The notes under the pieces were generated by a model that was not told the DNA's origin, did not search any database, and saw nothing but the letters and a program-made list of their open reading frames with translations. From NCBI RefSeq assembly GCF_047123305.1, contig NZ_CP138918.1, positions 2,542,001 through 2,606,000 of the forward strand: 64,000 bases of DNA, in the 5' to 3' direction. Position numbers and translations under genes: made by a program. This document shows positions 42,959 through 51,783 of the stretch, piece after piece; within the stretch, counting starts at the first letter, position 1; each line of letters begins with the position of its first letter. This DNA is from Thalassobius sp047123305 (GTDB lineage Bacteria > Pseudomonadota > Alphaproteobacteria > Rhodobacterales > Rhodobacteraceae).

Positions 42959-44515
42959 ATGAAGATATTTACCACCACGGCGCTGACCCTAGCGCTAGCC
43001 GCCACCGGCGCCTCTGCAGAGACGTTCCGTTGGGCCGGCACCACGGATCCGCAGACGATGGATCCCCATGCGGTGAACTCCGCGCCCGTTCTGGGCTTTT
43101 TGAACAACGTCTACGAAGGCCTGGTGCGCCGCGGCAAGGATATGTCGGTTGAGCCTGCGCTGGCGACCTCGTGGGAACCGATTGGCGACGGCGAAGGCTG
43201 GCGTTTCAATCTGCGGCAGGGCGTCACCTTCCATGGTGGCGAAGCCTTCAACGCCGATGACGTAATTTTCTCGTACAAACGGGCGTCGGGTGAAAATGCC
43301 GACACCAAATCCTGGTTCTCGCCGGTGGCCAATATGGTCAAGGTGGATGACTACACGGTGGATGTGCTGACCAAGGCACCAAACCCGATTTTCCCCGACA
43401 GTATCGCCAACTGGATGATTGTCGACAGCGGCTGGGCCGAAGCCAATGGCGCAGCGGAGCCGAACAAAGACGAAGGCAACTACGCCACCATCAACGCCAA
43501 CGGCACCGGGGCCTTTATGGTCAGCGAACGTGAGCCGGGCCTGAAAACCGTGCTGGAACCCTTTGGCAGCTGGTGGGGTGAGGCAGAGCACAACATCACC
43601 CGCGCCGAATTTACGCCGATCCAGAACCCCGCCACCGCTGTTGCAGCGCTGTTGTCTGGGGATGTGGACATGATCAACCCCGTGCCAATCCAGGATGCAG
43701 GCCGCGTGGATGATCGTGACGGCGTCAAGGTGATCCGTGGCATTGAGGCCCGCGTGATCATGCTGGGCTTTGCCCATGAGGCCGCGATGCTGAAATACGG
43801 CGACGAAGGTGCGGACAACCCGTTCCAGGACGTGCGTGTGCGTCAGGCGGTGGCCCATGCCATCAACGTGCCTGCTATCCTGCAAACCATCATGCGCGGC
43901 TCTGCCGAGGAAGCCAGCCAGTTGGTCAGCCCGGCTATGCGTGGCTACGCTGATGCGCTGTCGGCGCGCCCCGCCTATGATCCCGAAAAATCCCGCGCCC
44001 TGCTGGCCGAGGCGGGTCACGGCGATGGTTTTGCCTTTGGCCTGAAGTGCCCGAATGATCGCTACCTGAACGACGAAGCCGTCTGCCAGGCGGTTGTCAC
44101 CATGCTGGCGCAGGTTGGTATTACGGCGGAACTGGATGCCATGCCGGTGCGCAACTACTGGCCGGAACTGCGTGCAGATAACTTTGACATGTATCTGCTG
44201 GGCTGGTCGCCGGGCACCTTTGACCACGAACACCCGATCCGTTTCCTGGTGCACAGCCAGGTCGACAAACTGGGCTCGTGGAACTTCGGCGGCTACTCGA
44301 ACGCAGCGGTGGATGAAAAACTGCCGATGATCCAGTCCGAGATCGACGACACCAAACGCCAGGCCATGATCGACGAGGTCACTGCGACCTACCAGAACGA
44401 TCAGGTCTATGTACCACTTTACGTGCAGCCGCTTGTCTGGGGTGTGCGCGATAATATCGAGCTGACCCAACGTCCGGATAACTTCTTTATCCTGCGCTGG
44501 GTGAGCGTAAACTAA
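42959..44515 (+). CDS. ABC transporter substrate-binding protein, family 5 (peptide/nickel type) 2
   Basis: A 518-residue paralogue of the preceding protein; both share CPNDRY-(I/L)-NDEA-(I/V)-CQA and MLAQ-(I/V)-G-(V/I)-T blocks, so they arose by tandem duplication. Signal peptide MKIFTTTALTLALAATGASA. I choose the ATG at 42959 because GGAG is eight bases away; the ATG two codons earlier is too close. Codon bias is milder than in the first copy. The two proteins may give one importer two ligand ranges. Confidence 0.94.
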   Translation: MKIFTTTALTLALAATGASAETFRWAGTTDPQTMDPHAVNSAPVLGFLNNVYEGLVRRGKDMSVEPALATSWEPIGDGEGWRFNLRQGVTFHGGEAFNADDVIFSYKRASGENADTKSWFSPVANMVKVDDYTVDVLTKAPNPIFPDSIANWMIVDSGWAEANGAAEPNKDEGNYATINANGTGAFMVSEREPGLKTVLEPFGSWWGEAEHNITRAEFTPIQNPATAVAALLSGDVDMINPVPIQDAGRVDDRDGVKVIRGIEARVIMLGFAHEAAMLKYGDEGADNPFQDVRVRQAVAHAINVPAILQTIMRGSAEEASQLVSPAMRGYADALSARPAYDPEKSRALLAEAGHGDGFAFGLKCPNDRYLNDEAVCQAVVTMLAQVGITAELDAMPVRNYWPELRADNFDMYLLGWSPGTFDHEHPIRFLVHSQVDKLGSWNFGGYSNAAVDEKLPMIQSEIDDTKRQAMIDEVTATYQNDQVYVPLYVQPLVWGVRDNIELTQRPDNFFILRWVSVN

Positions 44516-44523
44516 ACCAACCT

Positions 44524-44550
44524 GCGGCGCGCTTCGGCGCGCCGCTTTAA
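44524..44550 (+). terminator. UUCG hairpin between binding-protein and permease genes
   Basis: GCGGCGCGC (44524-44532), TTCG loop, GCGCGCCGC (44537-44545), then TTTAATT. A stable stem in the middle of the operon that probably lowers permease expression relative to the binding proteins. Confidence 0.75.
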
Positions 44551-44566
44551 TTAAAGCGGGGACAAC

Positions 44567-45529
44567 GTGTTTTCCTATATCGTTCGACGGGTGTTCCAAT
44601 CCGTCATCGTGCTTCTTGTCGTGGGGCTTGTTGCCTTTGCGATGTTCAATTTCGTGGGCGACCCCATTGATAACATGCTGGGTCAGGAAAGAACGCAGGA
44701 GGACATTGATCGTCTGCGCGCCCAGCTGGGACTGGATCAGCCCTTCCCGGTGCAATACTGGAAATTCCTGATGAACGCGGCCGAAGGCAACATGGGGGTG
44801 TCCTACCGCCAGGGCCGTCCGGTCACCGACATCATCGCCGAACGGCTGCCGGCCACGCTGGAACTGGCATTGGTTTCAGGCTTCCTGGCGCTGTTCTTTG
44901 GCATCGTGATGGGCGTTCTCACTGCCATCCGCCGCGACGGCTGGATGGCCCATACGGTGATGACCCTGTCGCTGGTGGGCGTTTCGCTGCCGACCTTCCT
45001 GATCGGTATTCTGCTGATCTACATCTTCTCGGTTGAGCTGGACATGTTGCCCTCTTTCGGGCGCGGTGAGGTTGTGGACCTTGGCAGTTGGACCACCGGT
45101 TTCCTGACCGCCAGCGGGCTGAAAGCCCTGATCCTGCCGTCGATCACGCTGGGCCTGTACCAGACCACGCTGATCATGCGCCTTGTCCGGTCGGAAATGC
45201 TGGAAGTGCTGCGTCAGGACTATGTCCGCTTCGCCCGCGCCCGTGGTCTGTCCGAACGGGTCATTAACTTCCGCCATGCGCTGAAAAACACGCTGGTGCC
45301 GGTGATTACCGTGACTGGTCTGCAGCTTGGTTCGATTATCGCCTTCGCCATCATTACTGAAACCGTGTTCCAGTGGCCCGGTGTTGGCCTGCTGTTCATC
45401 AATGCTGTCCAGTTTGTGGATGTGCCGGTGATGGCGGCCTACCTGATGATGATTTCCGTCCTCTTTGTAGGCATCAACCTGATCGTCGATCTGCTCTATG
45501 TGCTGATTGACCCGAGGCTGCGCGGATAA
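44567..45529 (+). CDS. ABC transporter permease (DppB/OppB type)
   Basis: A 320-residue inner-membrane subunit with six helices. It opens FSYIVRRVFQSVIVLLVVGLVAF, has the LGLDQPFPVQYW segment, and the EAA-loop region EVLRQDYVRFARARGLSERVINFRHALKNTL that contacts the ATPase. It starts with GTG; a GCGGGGA-like purine run lies upstream. The DppC-type gene follows after 11 bases. Confidence 0.96.
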   Translation: MFSYIVRRVFQSVIVLLVVGLVAFAMFNFVGDPIDNMLGQERTQEDIDRLRAQLGLDQPFPVQYWKFLMNAAEGNMGVSYRQGRPVTDIIAERLPATLELALVSGFLALFFGIVMGVLTAIRRDGWMAHTVMTLSLVGVSLPTFLIGILLIYIFSVELDMLPSFGRGEVVDLGSWTTGFLTASGLKALILPSITLGLYQTTLIMRLVRSEMLEVLRQDYVRFARARGLSERVINFRHALKNTLVPVITVTGLQLGSIIAFAIITETVFQWPGVGLLFINAVQFVDVPVMAAYLMMISVLFVGINLIVDLLYVLIDPRLRG

Positions 45530-45540
45530 GCGAGATAGAC

Positions 45541-46491
45541 ATGACTGAGACAACAACAACAGACAACGCGCGCCCCAAGTCCAAGCTGGGCCGCGCCTGG
45601 GATAGCGATATCGGCTATGCCTTCCGCCGGTCGCCGGTGGCGATCATTTCGCTTGCGGTGGCCATGACCTTGATCCTGGCGGCCGTGTTTGCCCCGCTGA
45701 TCGCGCCCTATAACCCGTTTGATCCGGCCACATTGAACCTGATGAACGGCTTCACCCCACCAAGCGAGCCGAACGCCTTCACTGGTGAAACCTTCTGGCT
45801 GGGCACTGACGATCAGGGCCGCGATGTGTTCTCGACCATTCTATATGGACTGCGCATCTCGCTCTTTGTGGGCTTTGCGGCAGTGATGCTGGGGCTGACC
45901 CTTGGTGTGATCGCTGGGTTGGTATCGGGCTACTACGGTGGCTGGACCGACACGCTGATCATGCGGACGGCAGACGTACAGCTGACCTTCCCGTCGATCC
46001 TTGTAGCGATGCTGATCTTCGGGATCGCCAAAGGGGTGACCCCGGTGGAATACCGCGATCAGATGGCGATCTGGGTGCTGATCCTGGCCATCGGCCTGTC
46101 GGACTGGGTGCAGTTTGCCCGTGTGGTCCGTGGCGCCACCATGGTTGAAAAGAACAAGGAATACGTCCAAGCCGCCCGCCTGATCGGGCGCGGCAGCCTG
46201 CCGATCATGTTCCGTCACATCCTGCCCAACGTGCTGTCGCCGGTTCTGGTGATTGCAACGATCAGCCTGGCCCTGGCGATCATCGCCGAAGCCACGCTGT
46301 CCTTCCTGGGCGTGGGGGCGCCGCCAACCCAGCCGAGCCTTGGCACCTTGATCCGCGTTGGTCAGGGCTTCCTGTTCTCGGGTGAGTGGTGGATCCTGTT
46401 CTTCCCCGCCTGCACCCTGCTTGCGCTTGCCCTCAGTGTGAACCTGCTGGGCGACTGGCTGCGCGATGCGCTGAACCCCAAATTGCGGTGA
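45541..46491 (+). CDS. ABC transporter permease (DppC/OppC type)
   Basis: A 316-residue inner-membrane subunit with a cytoplasmic N-terminal head (about 40 residues), then six helices. The family features are FWLGTDDQGRDVFSTILYGLRISLFVGF and the EAA region NKEYVQAARLIGRGSLPIMFRHILPNVL. It ends LGDWLRDALNPKLR, as usual. The ATPase gene follows after 4 bases. Confidence 0.96.
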   Translation: MTETTTTDNARPKSKLGRAWDSDIGYAFRRSPVAIISLAVAMTLILAAVFAPLIAPYNPFDPATLNLMNGFTPPSEPNAFTGETFWLGTDDQGRDVFSTILYGLRISLFVGFAAVMLGLTLGVIAGLVSGYYGGWTDTLIMRTADVQLTFPSILVAMLIFGIAKGVTPVEYRDQMAIWVLILAIGLSDWVQFARVVRGATMVEKNKEYVQAARLIGRGSLPIMFRHILPNVLSPVLVIATISLALAIIAEATLSFLGVGAPPTQPSLGTLIRVGQGFLFSGEWWILFFPACTLLALALSVNLLGDWLRDALNPKLR

Positions 46492-46495
46492 TCTC

Positions 46496-48199
46496 ATGAG
46501 CCTTTTGAACATCAAAAACCTCACGGTTGAGTTCCCGACACGTCGCGGTGTTTTCACCGCTGTCAACGCCGCTGACCTGTCGGTGGAACCGGGGGAAATT
46601 CACGGCCTTGTCGGGGAATCCGGCGCAGGCAAATCCACCATCGGCGCGGCCATCATGGGCCTTTTGGAACGCCCCGGCCACATCGCCGATGGCGGCATCG
46701 AGCTGCAGGGGGACGCGATCAGCGGCCTTGATGCAGATGCTATGCGGTCCCTGCGGGGCCGCCGGATCTCGATGATCTTTCAGGATCCGCTGACCTCGCT
46801 CAACCCGCTGTTCACCGTGCGTCAGCAGCTGGTTGAGACCATTCGCGCCCATCTGGACGTGAATGAGGCCGAGGCCGACCAGCGCGCCCGCGATCTGATC
46901 GACCGGGTGGGGATTCCGGATCCGGACAGCCGTCTGGACCAGTATCCGCACCAGTTTTCAGGCGGGATGCGGCAGCGGGTGGTGATTGCCCTTGCGCTCT
47001 GTTCCGAGCCGGAGGTCATCATTGCAGATGAGCCGACCACCGCGCTTGACGTGTCGGTGCAGGCGCAGATCCTGGATCTGATCCGTGAACTGGCCAGTGA
47101 GCGTCAGGTAGGGGTGATCCTGATCACCCACGACATGGGGGTGATTGCCGACACCACCGACCGGGTTACCGTGATGTATGGCGGCAAAGTGGTGGAAACT
47201 GGCGCAACCTCGCAGGTGATCGGCGCGCCGCGTCATGAATACACCCAGTCCCTAATTGCCGCCGTACCCCGTCCGCAGCGCCGTCTGCACCGGTTCCCGC
47301 AGCTGTCCTATGGCGGTCGCGAGACACGTTTTGCGATCGAGGATCTGGCCCGTTCCTGGCCCAAGGTCGAAAACGACCCGTCGCGTCCTCTGCTGGATGT
47401 GAAGGGGATCACCAAGAAGTTTGTCAAACGTCAGGGGCTGCTGCCCTGGGACCGCGAATACTTCACTGCGGTCGACAATGTCAGCTTTGACATCCGTCCG
47501 GGCGAAGTCTTTGGCGTTGTTGGGGAATCCGGTTCCGGCAAATCCACCATCGCGCGGATGATCTCGGGGCTTTATCAGCTGGATGGCGGTGCGGTCGATT
47601 TCGACGGCAATCTGGTCAGTGATCTGAGCGACAAGGCCCGTCAGGCCGAATATCGCAAAGAGATCCAGATGATCTTCCAGGATCCCTATTCGTCTCTGAA
47701 CCCGCGGATGCGGGTGGATCAGATCGTGTCAGAGCCGATCCGGCATCACCGCCTGCTGGACGGCAAAGCGGTGGATCAGCGGGTGGCGGAACTGTTGGAA
47801 CGTGTGGGGCTGGGCGCGGAAGCGGCCGTTAAATACCCGCATGAATTCTCCGGTGGTCAGCGTCAGCGGATCGCGATTGCACGGGCCCTGGCAACCCAGC
47901 CGCGCTTCTTGATCTGTGACGAGCCGACCTCGGCACTGGATGTGTCCATTCAGGCGCAAATCCTCAACATTTTGAAGGATTTGCAGGAGCATCTGGGCCT
48001 CACCATGCTGTTCATCAGCCACGACCTGCCGGTGGTGCGCCAGATGTGTGACCGGGTGGCCGTGATGAAATCGGGCAAGCTGGTGGAACTGCAAGAAACC
48101 GAGGCGCTGTTCAACAATCCGCAGACCGACTACACCAAGTCGCTGCTGGATTTGATGCCACGCCTGGCAGACATCGCGGAGACGCCGGAAGCCTCCTGA
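46496..48199 (+). CDS. ABC transporter ATP-binding protein, fused double ATPase (DppD-DppF type)
   Basis: A 567-residue protein joining two nucleotide-binding domains. Walker A: GESGAGKSTIGAAI and GESGSGKSTIARMI. Signatures: FSGGMRQRVVIALAL and FSGGQRQRIAIARAL. Walker B: VIIADEPTTALD and FLICDEPTSALD. Both H-loops (ITHDMG, ISHDLP) are present, so both sites look active. Each half ends with the oligopeptide-type region before PQRR and near LMPRL. It completes the importer and is followed by a strong terminator. Confidence 0.96.
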   Translation: MSLLNIKNLTVEFPTRRGVFTAVNAADLSVEPGEIHGLVGESGAGKSTIGAAIMGLLERPGHIADGGIELQGDAISGLDADAMRSLRGRRISMIFQDPLTSLNPLFTVRQQLVETIRAHLDVNEAEADQRARDLIDRVGIPDPDSRLDQYPHQFSGGMRQRVVIALALCSEPEVIIADEPTTALDVSVQAQILDLIRELASERQVGVILITHDMGVIADTTDRVTVMYGGKVVETGATSQVIGAPRHEYTQSLIAAVPRPQRRLHRFPQLSYGGRETRFAIEDLARSWPKVENDPSRPLLDVKGITKKFVKRQGLLPWDREYFTAVDNVSFDIRPGEVFGVVGESGSGKSTIARMISGLYQLDGGAVDFDGNLVSDLSDKARQAEYRKEIQMIFQDPYSSLNPRMRVDQIVSEPIRHHRLLDGKAVDQRVAELLERVGLGAEAAVKYPHEFSGGQRQRIAIARALATQPRFLICDEPTSALDVSIQAQILNILKDLQEHLGLTMLFISHDLPVVRQMCDRVAVMKSGKLVELQETEALFNNPQTDYTKSLLDLMPRLADIAETPEAS

Positions 48200-48220
48200 G
48201 GGTCCGCGTAAAGCTAAAGA

Positions 48221-48252
48221 AACGGCGCCTTCTGGGGCGCCGTTTTTGTTTC
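48221..48252 (+). terminator. Terminator of the peptide importer operon
   Basis: Stem AACGGCGCC (48221-48229) and GGCGCCGTT (48236-48244), loop TTCTGG, then TTTGTTTCC. It lies directly before the stop of the convergent AlkB-like gene. Confidence 0.92.
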
Positions 48253-49281
48253 CTAACGATCGAGCCAAGCCGCAAGTCGCGGGTCCATGATCCGCCGCCA
48301 CAGCGCCGGATATAGGGCAATCATCGCCATCACCGGCAACGAATAGGGCAGGCGGGGCATGTCCTCTGTCAGACGCAGTCCGGGGTAGGCACGGCCGGGA
48401 TTGAGGTGATGATCCGAATGACGTGGGGCGTTCAGCATCATTGCCGAGGAATAGCGGTGGGGCGTGTTCCAGCTGTGCTCTGCGCTGACAGGTTCGGCTT
48501 TGCCGCGTTCATCAATCTTACGTCGCAGCCCGTAGTGCTGCACGTAGTCCGAAAGCATCATCTGCAATTGTGCATAGAAACAAATAGCTAACAGGGCGAA
48601 GAGCATGTTGACGCCAAAGGACGCAGCGGTCCCAATCGTTAACGCCGCAATGGCAAGGTAGTGCAGATACGGATGACGCAGCGGGTTTTGGCCTCGGCGT
48701 CTTTTGTTTTCGGCCGCCAGTCCCGCGCGAAAGCCGCCACGCCAGCAATGCCCTGCAAACCGCCAGAACCCTTGCCCTTTTCGCGCGGAACTGGGGTCTT
48801 TATCGGTGCCCACATGGATGTGATGCACCAGCGGGTGGGCAGAGACATGATGGCCGATTAACAAAGATGAATAGACCAGCTTGCCCAAGCGGCGCAGCCA
48901 GCGGTTGCCGCGATGGATTAGCTCATGAGCGTTGGGATGCCCGATTTGCCCGAAGAACAGCCCGTAACCCACGAGAAGGCCGAGCCTTTCCAGTATTGAG
49001 TGCATTGTGCCACCGATCGTCCAAACGGCCAGCAGCAGCAACGGAAGATGTAATACAGCTAACAGCACCGCCAAACCGTCGCCGGATGGAAATTCCTCCC
49101 TAGGGTTAGGGGCCGTGTGGGCAAAGCGATCTATCCCCCAGGCGAACACTGTGATTGCCAGCACCGCGGCAACGACCCAGAGACCTCCGAACACGCTGCC
49201 ACAGATCAATAGGGTTGCAGGAAGCAATGTTGCGAGGATGAAAAGGGGCATGAGGCAGGGCTTTGGAGTAGAGTTATCCAC
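48253..49281 (-). CDS. AlkB-like alkane 1-monooxygenase / membrane fatty acid desaturase
   Basis: A 342-residue integral membrane di-iron enzyme. Histidine boxes: HELIHR, GHHVSAHPLVHHIHV and RHSDHHLNP, plus DYVQHYGLRRK where AlkB has NYxEHYGL. Four to six hydrophobic helices surround them. It probably hydroxylates alkanes or related chains. Substrate range is uncertain because the NYxEHYGL motif has Asp for Asn and Gln for Glu. The GTG at 49281 gives the longest product; ATG at 49251 is an alternative. No rubredoxin gene is nearby. Confidence 0.88.
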   Translation of the reverse strand: MDNSTPKPCLMPLFILATLLPATLLICGSVFGGLWVVAAVLAITVFAWGIDRFAHTAPNPREEFPSGDGLAVLLAVLHLPLLLLAVWTIGGTMHSILERLGLLVGYGLFFGQIGHPNAHELIHRGNRWLRRLGKLVYSSLLIGHHVSAHPLVHHIHVGTDKDPSSARKGQGFWRFAGHCWRGGFRAGLAAENKRRRGQNPLRHPYLHYLAIAALTIGTAASFGVNMLFALLAICFYAQLQMMLSDYVQHYGLRRKIDERGKAEPVSAEHSWNTPHRYSSAMMLNAPRHSDHHLNPGRAYPGLRLTEDMPRLPYSLPVMAMIALYPALWRRIMDPRLAAWLDR

Positions 49282-49393
49282 AGGGTGGCTTTGGGAGCGG
49301 CGTTGGGGCTGAGAATATACGGCTGGTTGTTAAAGTGATAGCTTTCGGTGGGTAATGTCGAAAATTACGCCAGCCAGAACGGAATAGTGAAAG

Positions 49394-49792
49394 TCACACG
49401 CCGACTTCTGGACCCAGGCAAAGCAGTGGCTTGTCAGTTTTCCTCACCTCATATAGCTCGGTTGTTGCGCCTTCACCATGAAAGGTGGCGCGCAGCCCGT
49501 CGCTGGTTGCAGTGAAGCTCCAGCACTGTGGGCCGTTGAAGTCTTCGTAGACGAAACAGATCAATCCGTCTTGCGGATACCAGTAGCCGTCTTTGCATTC
49601 GTCCCCAAGGAACGACCATCTGACCCGTCTGTTGCGCAGATATTCCTCGCCGCCATAGGCGGTGCCGTTTTCCGCGTAGTAGAAGGTTTGGCCCTGGGTG
49701 TAGGCGTCAAACTCCTCGGCGCTCATCGGGCTTTGTGCGGTCAAAGCTGACGGCAGGGAAAGGAGGAGGGAGGCTAGCATTACACGTGTCAT
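49394..49792 (-). CDS. Small secreted hypothetical protein
   Basis: A 132-residue protein with a signal peptide (MTRVMLASLLLSLPSALTAQS). The mature part has Cys in GDECKDG, LICFVYED, PQCWSF and LLCLGPE, and many aromatic residues, fitting a small disulfide-bonded periplasmic fold. The segment FYYAENGTAYGGEEYL is a recurring pattern in small alphaproteobacterial exported proteins, but I cannot name the family. It stands alone. Confidence 0.75.
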   Translation of the reverse strand: MTRVMLASLLLSLPSALTAQSPMSAEEFDAYTQGQTFYYAENGTAYGGEEYLRNRRVRWSFLGDECKDGYWYPQDGLICFVYEDFNGPQCWSFTATSDGLRATFHGEGATTELYEVRKTDKPLLCLGPEVGV

Positions 49793-49855
49793 GTCGCCAT
49801 GCTGCCCGAGACAGGCTGTTGTGCCAAATCAAATGTCTGAAACTGCGGGGAAAAC

Positions 49856-50503
49856 ATGCCGGACGTTGCGCTTAATCTCTTCTTGCTGATCGGTGGGGCG
49901 CTGTCGCTGCTCTATCTGGTCGAGTTCTGCTGGAAACCTGCAAGTCCGCTGAAGACCTTCGTGAAGACAGGGGCGATTGCCATTCCGGCCTTGGGGCTGA
50001 CAATCAGTGGCGCGCCTTTGGTGCCGCTGGCGGGGCTTTGGGCCTGTGCCTTGGGTGATTATCTGCTGGCGCGTGACGGTGAACGGACGTTGATGGCGGG
50101 TATCGGCGCCTTTGCGCTGGGGCATATCCTCTATGTTGTGGGGTTCATTCAGATTTTTGAACCTGAGGTCTTCACCACGCCCGCATCTATCGCGGTGCCG
50201 CTTGTGCTGATCCTGCTGGGGCTGTCGACCGAGAAGTGGTTGCAGCCCCACACGGCTGAGCTGCGCGGACCGGTGCGGATTTACGTGGGGCTGATCCTGA
50301 TCATGGGATGTGTCGCGGCGCAGCAACCGATTCCCCAGACAACGGTATTTTGGGGCGCTTTGGCCTTCATTTTGTCTGATCTGCTGCTTTCGGTGCAGAT
50401 TTTCATCAAAAATGACGGGATTTGGGGGCGGTTGGGATCGCATCTGGTTTGGTTGTTTTACTACCTCGCGCAAGTGCTTATTTTATATGGATTCATCGCG
50501 TGA
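49856..50503 (+). CDS. Lysoplasmalogenase-like YhhN family membrane protein
   Basis: A 215-residue protein with about seven or eight hydrophobic helices. The family pattern includes KTFVKTGAIAIPAL, ALGDYLLARDGERTLMAGIGAFALGHILYVVGF and a Trp-rich end. YhhN members include lysoplasmalogenase (TMEM86). GGGGAAAAC precedes the ATG. It is upstream of ftsY on the same strand, but a hairpin lies between. Confidence 0.87.
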   Translation: MPDVALNLFLLIGGALSLLYLVEFCWKPASPLKTFVKTGAIAIPALGLTISGAPLVPLAGLWACALGDYLLARDGERTLMAGIGAFALGHILYVVGFIQIFEPEVFTTPASIAVPLVLILLGLSTEKWLQPHTAELRGPVRIYVGLILIMGCVAAQQPIPQTTVFWGALAFILSDLLLSVQIFIKNDGIWGRLGSHLVWLFYYLAQVLILYGFIA

Positions 50504-50533
50504 AAATACATTGAGTCTCACAGGGTTTTCCAC

Positions 50534-50566
50534 AGGCTAATCCCCAAGAAAACAAGGGGTTGGCCT
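50534..50566 (+). terminator. Probable terminator of the YhhN gene
   Basis: AGGCTAATCCCC (50534-50545) pairs with GGGGTTGGCCT (50556-50566) with one bulge, followed by a short TTCAT. Moderately strong stem, weak T run. Confidence 0.5.
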
Positions 50567-50619
50567 TTCATAAAGGGCGGGAACTGGCTAGGTGAAATCA
50601 AACACTTGCGGAGTCCCGG

Positions 50620-51783
50620 ATGTCCTTTTTCGGCAAATTGAAACAACGGTTGATGAAATCTTCCTCGCGGATTGAGGATGGTCTGGAGTCGATTGTTGAA
50701 GACGGCGGGGAAGCCGAAGAGGTGGTGAAAACCACCCCAGAGGCCGCTGCAGAGCCGGTAAGCGAAAGTAAGGCTGCGGCAGACGACGCGGCGCCTGAGC
50801 CGACCTCTGAACCTGCGCCTGCGCCGGCTGACGAGACACCGCAAACCGCAGCACCGGAACCATCTCCTGCGGCAGAACCGGCGCCAGAGCCTGCCAAGCC
50901 TGGTTTCCTGGGGCGTTTGATGGGACGGGGCGAGGCCAAGCAGGTCACCCGCCGCGTGCTGGACGACGATATGCTGGAGCAGCTGGAAGAGCTGCTCATC
51001 ACCTCTGACATGGGGGTCGAAACCGCTACGCGGGTGACGGCCAATATCGCGGAAGGCCGTTTTGGCAAGAAACTGTCGACCGATGAAATTAAATCCCTGC
51101 TGGCACAGGAAGTGGCCCGCATCATGGAGCCAGTGGCCAAGCCGCTGCCGATCTACGCTAAGAAACCGCAGGTGGTTCTTGTGGTGGGGGTCAACGGATC
51201 CGGCAAAACCACAACCATTGGCAAGCTGGCCAGCCAGTTCCGTGCTGCAGGTAAATCCGTGGTGATTGCTGCCGGGGATACCTTCCGGGCGGCGGCTGTG
51301 GAACAGCTGCAGGTCTGGGGCGAACGGGCTGGTGTGCCGGTTCTGACTGCACCCGAAGGCTCGGACCCGGCCAGTCTGGCGTTTGACGCCATGACCAAGG
51401 CCGAAACGGATGGCGCTGACCTCTTGCTGATCGATACGGCCGGGCGGTTGCAGAACCGTGCGGATCTGATGGAAGAACTGGCCAAGATCGTGCGGGTGAT
51501 CCGCAAGAAAGATGAAACCGCACCGCATAACACCTTGCTGGTGCTGGATGCGACCACCGGACAGAACGCGCTCAACCAGGTTTCGACCTTTGGTGAACTG
51601 GCGGATGTCTCTGGGCTCGTGATGACGAAACTGGATGGGACCGCAAAGGGCGGCGTGCTGGTGGCCTTGGCTGACCGGTTTGGCCTGCCGATCCACGCCA
51701 TCGGCGTGGGTGAGCAGATCGATGATCTGCAAGCCTTTGATCCCGAAGAATTTGCAAAGGCGCTGACGGGTCTCGATGCTTGA
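50620..51783 (+). CDS. ftsY: Signal recognition particle receptor FtsY
   Basis: A 387-residue GTPase that docks SRP-ribosome complexes at the membrane. The first 95 residues are an acidic, Pro/Ala/Glu-rich A domain. The NG domain follows: G1 loop VNGSGKTT at about 191-198, DTFRAAAVEQL, the DTAGRLQNRADLM loop and TKLDGTAKGG. The C-terminus ends in the usual GEQIDDLQAFDPEEFAKAL. It overlaps the next gene by 8 bases. Confidence 0.97.
   Translation: MSFFGKLKQRLMKSSSRIEDGLESIVEDGGEAEEVVKTTPEAAAEPVSESKAAADDAAPEPTSEPAPAPADETPQTAAPEPSPAAEPAPEPAKPGFLGRLMGRGEAKQVTRRVLDDDMLEQLEELLITSDMGVETATRVTANIAEGRFGKKLSTDEIKSLLAQEVARIMEPVAKPLPIYAKKPQVVLVVGVNGSGKTTTIGKLASQFRAAGKSVVIAAGDTFRAAAVEQLQVWGERAGVPVLTAPEGSDPASLAFDAMTKAETDGADLLLIDTAGRLQNRADLMEELAKIVRVIRKKDETAPHNTLLVLDATTGQNALNQVSTFGELADVSGLVMTKLDGTAKGGVLVALADRFGLPIHAIGVGEQIDDLQAFDPEEFAKALTGLDA

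Noticed and set aside
42995..44755. Long opposite-strand open frame over the second binding-protein gene
   Set aside because: Same cause; His/Arg/Gly-rich translation without domain features, and it continues into the permease gene.
49274..49282. TTATCCACA, a perfect DnaA-box sequence at the start of the AlkB-like gene
   Set aside because: It is single, lies over a GTG start, and no cluster of boxes, AT-rich zone or dnaA/parAB genes are near; a chance match is expected in a genome.
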